Shown one piece after another: positions 44,487-49,271 of a DNA stretch of 49,271 nt. Where the stretch lies: the NCBI RefSeq assembly GCF_009746625.1, contig NZ_VWXL01000081.1:1-49271 (forward strand), written 5' to 3'. Origin of the DNA: Caproicibacter fermentans. GTDB lineage: Bacteria > Bacillota > Clostridia > Oscillospirales > Acutalibacteraceae. The notes under the pieces are model-generated. The model ran no database searches, was not told the DNA's origin, and saw nothing but the letters and a program-made list of their open reading frames with translations. The position numbers and the translations under genes were made by a program. Numbering within the stretch: position 1 is the first letter of the stretch; every line of letters starts with the position of its first letter.

Positions 44487-45243
44487 CGGAAAGATCCCCT
44501 CCCAACAAGGTCATAACATCAAGAATCTTCCCGAACAGTTGCTTGCGGGATTGACCTCCCCGGAGGATCTCAGTGAAGATATGGCCATCCTTAAGAAACA
44601 GGATTCGCTTTGCATGGCTGGCGGTAAATGCATCATGAGTGACCACCAAAATAGTCGCTTCAAGTTCCTGATTCATTGTCTGCATGGTCGTCAGAAGCAT
44701 CTGAGAAGAATGACTGTCCAGCGCCCCCGTTGGTTCGTCGGCCAGAATCAGCTTTGGGTGATGGATTAAAGCTCTAGCGCAAGCGCAACGCTGTTTTTGT
44801 CCGCCAGAGACCTGGTAAGGAAACTGATTCATAATAGAAAGAATATCAAGCTTTTCGGCCATTTGTTCCACTCGTCGGTCAATCTCCTTGGGCGGCGTTT
44901 TATTGATCGTCAAAGTCATTGCGATATTTTCTCGAATTGTCAACGTATCCAACAGGTTGAAATCCTGAAAAATAAAACCGAGATTCTCCCTGCGGAACCG
45001 AGCTGATTCTCTGTCTTCGATTTCCGTAATATCAGCTCCGCCCAGAAGAATATGACCGGCACTGACAGTGTCAATTGTGGAAATACAATTAAGTAAGGTG
45101 GTTTTCCCTGAACCGGATGGACCCATAATTGCAATGAATTCTCCGTTCTGGACTTCGAAGTCGATATCATCAATAGCCTTGGTGATATTCCCCTTGTTTC
45201 CATAGTATTTTTCGACATGCTCGATTTTCAAAAGCGGTTCCAT
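44476..45243 (-). CDS. BceA-type ABC ATPase
   Basis: This 255-residue ATPase has Walker A GPSGSGKTTLLNCIST, Q-loop FIFQDFNLLD, signature QVSGGQKQRCACARAL, Walker B LILADEPTGALD and switch VTHDAFTASHAKRI. ATG 45243 has the best spacing from GAGGAGG; GTG 45252 is the alternative. It pairs with the large permease downstream. Confidence 0.93.
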   Translation of the reverse strand: MEPLLKIEHVEKYYGNKGNITKAIDDIDFEVQNGEFIAIMGPSGSGKTTLLNCISTIDTVSAGHILLGGADITEIEDRESARFRRENLGFIFQDFNLLDTLTIRENIAMTLTINKTPPKEIDRRVEQMAEKLDILSIMNQFPYQVSGGQKQRCACARALIHHPKLILADEPTGALDSHSSQMLLTTMQTMNQELEATILVVTHDAFTASHAKRILFLKDGHIFTEILRGGQSRKQLFGKILDVMTLLGGDLSDVR

Positions 45244-45310
45244 TCTTTTCACCTCCTCTTAATTCTAATGAGTGAAAGAAGAAAAATGTATCAATTTTTC
45301 TTACAAAGGC

Positions 45311-45326
45311 CTTACAGTTTTGTAAG
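45311..45326. promoter_or_regulatory. BceR-type operator before the ABC genes
   Basis: CTTACAGTTTTGTAAG is a perfect 6-4-6 palindrome, with a further TTACA half-site at 45301-45305. It lies about 70 bases upstream of the ATPase start, in the gap between kinase and ATPase genes. This fits the TTACA-TGTAA pattern of BceR-like regulators. Confidence 0.65.
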
Positions 45327-45355
45327 ATCTCAGATGGATGAAAAGCAGGTGGAAA

Positions 45356-46369
45356 TTACTCCCGCACCTCAAAAAAATCACCTTTTGGAAAATCCAGTCC
45401 AACTGATGTTCCTTGTCCGCACTTTGAGGTCACGGTAATTCCGATACCGAGCTTTTCGCACAGGCGATTACACAGGTACAGCCCTATGCCGGTGGAGTTT
45501 TGACTGTCCCTGCCGTTCTTACCGGTAAAGCCTTTATCAAAAATTCGCGGAAGATCGCTTTCCGATATTCCAATCCCGTTATCCTGAATGCAAAGAGTAA
45601 CCCTGCTACGTTCCGAATAGGCCTGAAACGAGAGAGAAGGGACTTCTTCACTGTACTTTACCGCGTTTGAGATTATCTGACTAATAATAAAGCTAATCCA
45701 TTTTTCATCCGTATAGACGATTCGTTCGCAGTTTTCCATCTGAACGGCAGCATGGCTTTGCAGTAGAAGCTGTTTGTTTTCCGCAATTGCCTTATGAATG
45801 GCATCCGACAGTACGATTTCTTTCACAAGATAGTCTTTTTCTACAGTATCGCTCCGCGCATAGTAGAGTGCCTGTTCTGTATAATTACGAATTTTTTCCA
45901 GTTCAATCAGCAACTTTTTTGTTAAACCTGACTTGTTGTTTTCATAGATCAACTGCATTGCGGCAATCGGTGTTTTAATGTCGTGAATCCATTGTTCTAT
46001 GTATTCCCTGTATTCCTTCTTCTCTCGCCCTGATTGAGAGACCCGTTCAAGCATTGACTTATTTGAAGCTTTCAAGATTGCATAATAAATTTGATCATCT
46101 GCACGCGCAGGGCAATCCATGACCTCCGAAAGCAAATACTTCTGATCCAGATGGTCCAGCATAGACAAGAGGCGCTTGAAATAACGGTTGCGGAAAAAAT
46201 ACCGAGTATTTAGATAAACGAAGGCAACCAGAAACCACACGGCAATTAAAATTTCTATGATCCCATTATTTACCCTTGCCGCAGAAAGAAAGGCTAAGCA
46301 GCCAAGCATGGAAATGATGTGGGTGAGTATGCAGGGAATCTGGTCCTTAACATAATCCACATATCTCAT
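45356..46369 (-). CDS. BceS-type intramembrane-sensing histidine kinase
   Basis: This 337-residue kinase has two close membrane helices near the N terminus (about 13-52) with almost no extracellular loop, as in BceS. The H-box is IEQWIHDIKTPIAAMQLIYE; the ATPase has FIISQIISNAVKYS, LCIQDNGIGI and STGIGLYLCNRL. It overlaps the response regulator gene by four bases. It should be activated through the ABC permease. Confidence 0.93.
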   Translation of the reverse strand: MRYVDYVKDQIPCILTHIISMLGCLAFLSAARVNNGIIEILIAVWFLVAFVYLNTRYFFRNRYFKRLLSMLDHLDQKYLLSEVMDCPARADDQIYYAILKASNKSMLERVSQSGREKKEYREYIEQWIHDIKTPIAAMQLIYENNKSGLTKKLLIELEKIRNYTEQALYYARSDTVEKDYLVKEIVLSDAIHKAIAENKQLLLQSHAAVQMENCERIVYTDEKWISFIISQIISNAVKYSEEVPSLSFQAYSERSRVTLCIQDNGIGISESDLPRIFDKGFTGKNGRDSQNSTGIGLYLCNRLCEKLGIGITVTSKCGQGTSVGLDFPKGDFFEVRE

Positions 46370-47031
46370 ATCATATACCCCTGGCGGTGTTTTGTCTGGA
46401 TAAAATCCGTTAAACCGATCTGCCTAAGCTTTTCACGAAGTCTGGTCATGTTCACGCTGAGTGCGTTGTCATCAATGTAAAGCTGATTGTCCCAAAGATA
46501 CTCCACTAAGTCAGCGCGGGGAACGATTCTACCCGCATTCCGGAAGAGAAAAGCCAGAATTTTGAGCTCATTTTTTGTTAGTTCGGTCAACTGGGCCTGA
46601 TATTCTACCCGGCTACTTTCCAAATGCAAAATAACTCCCCGATATGCCATGACATCCTTCTCCTTGGATGGGTAAGCACGCTTGAATAGAGAAGCGATGC
46701 GGGCCAACAGGATAGAGGTATTGTAGGGCTTTGTGATAAAGTCATCGCCTCCCAACATGATACCGTTCAATTCATCCATATCAGTATTTCGCGCTGTGAC
46801 AAAGATAATCGGTACAGCGGAGAAGGTCCTAATCTTTGAGCATACCTGAAAACCATCCTGACCTGGTAGGTTAATATCCAGCAGAATCAAATGAGGAATA
46901 TATCGCCTAACAGCTTCAAAAATTGCTGTAAAACTATCTGGAAGAACAATCTCATATCCATTGCTCTGCAGGAGAATGGAGAGTTCCTCTCGAATTACAG
47001 AATCATCCTCAATCAACATGATCCGATCCAT
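46366..47031 (-). CDS. BceR-type OmpR-family response regulator
   Basis: This 221-residue regulator has receiver marks MLIEDDSVIR, phospho-acceptor LLDINLPGQDGF, FVTARNTD and TKPYNTSIL. The winged helix has LTKNELKILAFLFRNAGRIV and the end VNMTRLREKLRQIGL ... HRQGYMI. It heads the four-gene minus-strand module RSAB. Confidence 0.94.
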   Translation of the reverse strand: MDRIMLIEDDSVIREELSILLQSNGYEIVLPDSFTAIFEAVRRYIPHLILLDINLPGQDGFQVCSKIRTFSAVPIIFVTARNTDMDELNGIMLGGDDFITKPYNTSILLARIASLFKRAYPSKEKDVMAYRGVILHLESSRVEYQAQLTELTKNELKILAFLFRNAGRIVPRADLVEYLWDNQLYIDDNALSVNMTRLREKLRQIGLTDFIQTKHRQGYMI

Positions 47032-47078
47032 ATAATCCCACCTTTCCCTAAATTTTTCTCAATCTTTCCGTCATCTTT

Positions 47079-47107
47079 ATTATAAATTGAGGATTGAGCG
47101 AATTCAA
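47079..47107 (-). promoter_or_regulatory. Promoter of the BceRSAB-type operon
   Basis: On the minus strand TTGAAT (47107-47102) and TATAAT (47084-47079) are separated by 17 bases, about 48 bases before the regulator start. Confidence 0.75.
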
Positions 47108-47196
47108 TGGTAAGCTTTATAGTTAAACCTACAGCAGATAGTATCTTTTAAAAGACGTAAGCGTCCAACCTGGCAGTCCCTTGATAACAGAGAGAG

Positions 47197-47226
47197 GCCC
47201 CGACTTGACGAAATGCAAGTCGGGGC
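47197..47226. terminator. Terminator hairpin between two minus-strand units
   Basis: Arms GCCCCGACTTG and CAAGTCGGGGC form a perfect 11-bp stem with an 8-base loop. T-rich sequence (TAGTTTTTG) follows on the plus strand only after about eight bases. It lies downstream of the AraC gene that stops at 47331. Confidence 0.6.
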
Positions 47227-47330
47227 TAAAGTTTAGTTTTTGTAGTATTGCCGCAGCATGTTACGTTGATGGGTATCCCAACCTCATGGAAATGAACTGC
47301 TTTCGAGCGATCTTAATACGAATACATGGA

Positions 47331-48659
47331 CTACCCCCGTTCTATTGTAAGTCCAGGTTTTTGTCCGCGCCCCCTTTCGGTCAAAATCTTTTCGGCGTCG
47401 ACAGAAAGTCCCGTCTGCTGATAAGTAACATTATTGCGAAAAATTCCAGGTGTCATCATTTTAAATTTTAAAAAATTTCGTGTAAATGTTTTTTCTGTGT
47501 TATAACCCACTTCGATTGCGACATCAATAATGCTTTTATTGCTCTGAAGCAGGAGTTTACAGGACTGGTTAACTCTGATGTAATTTAAAAAATCCTCAAA
47601 GTTTTTTTCCACCTCATACATTAAGATCTGATGAAGATCGATCACGCTGATATGAAAATTTTTCGCGACACTTTTTGCTGTCAGCTCATCCCTGGAATTC
47701 CGATAAATATAGGCTACAATCGCATATGCTTTTTGACTTTCCCGCACTTTGCAAATATCACTTACTTTTTGATAGGTTTTTCGGTACTCATTGGCTTTCA
47801 TGCCGATTCGCGCTGCGAATACTTTGGATACATGGGAAGCGTCAACATAGCCAAGAATTCCCGCCAGTTCTTCCAGTGTAAAGTCAGTATACAACAGATA
47901 ATTGATGGTTTTCGCAACTCGCATTTCATCAATTAGATTGGAAAAAGAAAGGCCGGTAACCTGTTTGACATACAGACTGATGGACGATTCACTGAGGTAA
48001 AAAGTTTTGGAAAGTGTTTTTAAATTCAGTTTCTTATTGAGATGAGTGTATATGTAACGAAAAATGCCGCAGCGATCTATATTGAGATTCTGTGCTTCCC
48101 TTTGGCTGAAAAGTTGGTCTTTTTCTCCTATTCGTATAAACAATACAATCAAATTGACGAGTTGATTATTGATATAAATATTGCTTAGTGCTTTGGGATG
48201 AATGGGTTCTATGGTTGACTCAACGCCGACTTCGTTGCGAATGATGGAAAAAATATTTTGTACTTCCGCCATTTGCTCTTTATCGCAATGCACAACCTGG
48301 TTCTCGCAAATCATATGGATCACGTCCATCGGCTGATTATCTGAATTATAGAAGGATTTAATAATTTCATTGATCATGTCAAACCGATAGACAAGAATGT
48401 AATATTGCAGCGTCTCGCTGACTTCTGGGACTTCACTAATTTCCCACGGAAGTATTGCTACAAACGAACCGGGCTCCAGATCATATTCTGTGTTTTGAAT
48501 CCGAATTTTTCCCTTGCCTTTGTTAATTAAAAGAAAGCGGGAGGCCTCATGGAGCAAGGGTTTGGTTGGACCTTCAATTACTTCCAGGTCGAAACTGCAT
48601 AGTTTGCGTTTGTCCAGATTTGAGCAGTAAGGCGTTTGCATTTCCACTATTTCCGGCAC
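47331..48659 (-). CDS. AraC-family regulator with two tandem HTH domains
   Basis: This 442-residue protein has an N-terminal cupin-type sensor (residues about 20-110, with EASRFLLINKGKGKIRIQN and EPGSFVAILPW). Two complete AraC DNA-binding units follow. The first, about 195-300, includes LKTLSKTFYLSESSISLYVK and LEELAGILGYVDASHVSKVF. The second, about 315-415, includes AKSVAKNFHISVIDLHQILM and IIDVAIEVGYNTEKTFTRNF and ends FKMMTPGIFRNN. Normal members have one such unit and about 280-300 residues. The start is GTG 48659 after GAGAGGAG. It may regulate the symporter gene that diverges from it. Confidence 0.85.
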   Translation of the reverse strand: MPEIVEMQTPYCSNLDKRKLCSFDLEVIEGPTKPLLHEASRFLLINKGKGKIRIQNTEYDLEPGSFVAILPWEISEVPEVSETLQYYILVYRFDMINEIIKSFYNSDNQPMDVIHMICENQVVHCDKEQMAEVQNIFSIIRNEVGVESTIEPIHPKALSNIYINNQLVNLIVLFIRIGEKDQLFSQREAQNLNIDRCGIFRYIYTHLNKKLNLKTLSKTFYLSESSISLYVKQVTGLSFSNLIDEMRVAKTINYLLYTDFTLEELAGILGYVDASHVSKVFAARIGMKANEYRKTYQKVSDICKVRESQKAYAIVAYIYRNSRDELTAKSVAKNFHISVIDLHQILMYEVEKNFEDFLNYIRVNQSCKLLLQSNKSIIDVAIEVGYNTEKTFTRNFLKFKMMTPGIFRNNVTYQQTGLSVDAEKILTERGRGQKPGLTIERG

Positions 48660-49039
48660 GTAAAACTCCTCTCCGCAAAACAGTACGCGGTTAAATTGAA
48701 TTTTGTACTGTTATTCTTCGCTGTAACGATCGTTTTCCATTTTGTTAATTTATGATCAAACCCTTTCCTTTTAAATATAATTGATTCAAAAGTTGATAAT
48801 AGGACATTTTGATTATAATTTATTGTATTTAAAGATCTTTTTTATGAAATAGTCATAGCACCTTTTATACAGTTTATACGGGATTATGATTTTATATTTA
48901 TGTCTAACTGTATATTTTTGCGGTCCATCCTTTATTTGATTGAATTCAAAGTACTAAAAATTAAAAGGTTAATGTCCTGATTGTGAGTTTTGTTTATTGT
49001 AAACTCTTGTCATGGAGAAAAAACAGGGAGGAGATTGAA
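48660..49039. other. AT-rich divergent intergenic region
   Basis: This 380-base gap separates the tandem-HTH regulator from the truncated symporter gene. It is very AT-rich and holds no gene. Small inverted repeats such as TTGAATTCAA-like (about 48941-48950) and GTTTATTGTAAAC (about 48993-49005) could be operator or promoter parts, but no clear -35/-10 pair stands out. Confidence 0.4.
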
Positions 49040-49150
49040 TTGGATCATATATCTTCGGTACTTACATACCTGGCAAACTTTCTGTGGGGATGGCCCATGT
49101 TGGCATTGCTTGTGGGCGGTGGCCTGTACATTAGGGAACCTCTTATTTAA
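49040..49150 (+). pseudogene. Alanine/sodium symporter (AGCS) gene cut by an IS
   Basis: GGGAGGAG precedes a TTG start. The frame reads MDHISSVLTYLANFLWGWPM then LALLVGGGLYI, the start of the AGCS amino-acid:sodium symporter family (usually about 450 residues). At about 49131 the frame turns into foreign sequence, giving REPLI and a stop. The remainder of the gene would lie beyond the insertion, outside the window. Confidence 0.65.
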
Positions 49151-49271
49151 TCCGCCCCTCTACCGAAGAGAGGAGAACTCTGGTAAAATAGAACTATCAA
49201 TTCACAGGCGGTGCAGAGAAATGAAAAAGCAACAAACTTTTACGGATATCGAATATAGCTGCAGAAAGAAG
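49131..49271 (+). mobile_element. Insertion sequence left end with transposase start (partial)
   Basis: The element seems to begin near AGGGAACCTCTTATTTAATC (49131). A transposase frame starts at ATG 49221: MKKQQTFTDIEYSCRKK, and runs off the window. The start resembles IS5/IS1182-type transposases (usually MKQ.TF.DIEY..RK). A hairpin CCTCTACCGAAGAGAGG (49156-49172) precedes it. Confidence 0.55.

Noticed and set aside
1-49271. CRISPR arrays, tRNA or rRNA genes
   Set aside because: No regularly spaced repeats and no cloverleaf or rRNA segments were noticed on reading; a tRNAscan or Infernal run would settle it.

Overview
The window reads as chromosomal DNA of an anaerobic Firmicute, most likely a clostridium of the Oscillospiraceae/Ruminococcaceae type. 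The grounds are strong Shine-Dalgarno sites with frequent TTG/GTG starts, a mannan-phosphorolysis operon like that of Ruminococcus albus, a clostridial FeoB locus, and THF and ZTP riboswitches. No rRNA, tRNA or CRISPR array was seen. Genus-level placement is inference.

Layout. (1) 1-9011: an AraC-type regulator diverges from a beta-mannan operon: lipoprotein sugar-binding protein, two ABC permeases, two GH130 phosphorylases, cellobiose 2-epimerase and a GH113-like mannanase. The transporter has no local ATPase. (2) 9012-12760: a graveyard of mobile DNA (IS256-type transposase relic, truncated tyrosine integrase, IS21 end with the istB tail, an alpha/beta hydrolase pseudogene, a TetR gene, a possible conjugation-ATPase relic). 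(3) 12860-20728: a complete yhf-type operon, yhfZ-yhfY-yhfU-yhfT-php-yhfS-yhfX-yhfW, preceded by a perfect 20-bp palindrome. Its pathway is not known to me. (4) 20828-25863, minus strand: a folate operon, folE - HD protein - folP - folB - folK/folA fusion - folC. Its leader carries two riboswitches in series, ZTP (with its own terminator) and then THF. (5) 25974-31935: a small XRE regulator with a membrane partner, then a two-component system and a three-gene ABC exporter of lantibiotic-immunity type. (6) 32041-41612: an iron locus in decay: intact FeoB, two DtxR-family regulators, Cys-rich FeoB partner, DUF2325, one intact ABC half-transporter, but relics of two FeoA genes, of the partner half-transporter, of a duplicated ABC ATPase and of a DUF3793/flavodoxin pair. 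Several copies of an 18-bp GGTTAG...CTAACC-like box mark its promoters. (7) 41647-47107: an ATC-hydrolase-like relic, then a BceRS/BceAB-type antimicrobial-peptide module. (8) 47331-49271: an AraC regulator with two HTH domains in tandem, then the start of an alanine/sodium symporter gene cut off by an insertion sequence that runs out of the window.

How the parts work together. The mannan operon would import manno-oligosaccharides, trim them by hydrolysis and phosphorolysis, epimerise mannobiose to mannosyl-glucose and split that to mannose 1-phosphate and glucose. The folate operon supplies most of the path from GTP to tetrahydrofolate polyglutamate. Its tandem leader could combine a signal of 10-formyl-THF shortage (ZTP) with feedback by THF. 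The points most worth following are the tandem ZTP-THF leader, the HPPK-DHFR fusion, the yhf operon with its palindrome, and the iron-box regulon with its eroded genes.
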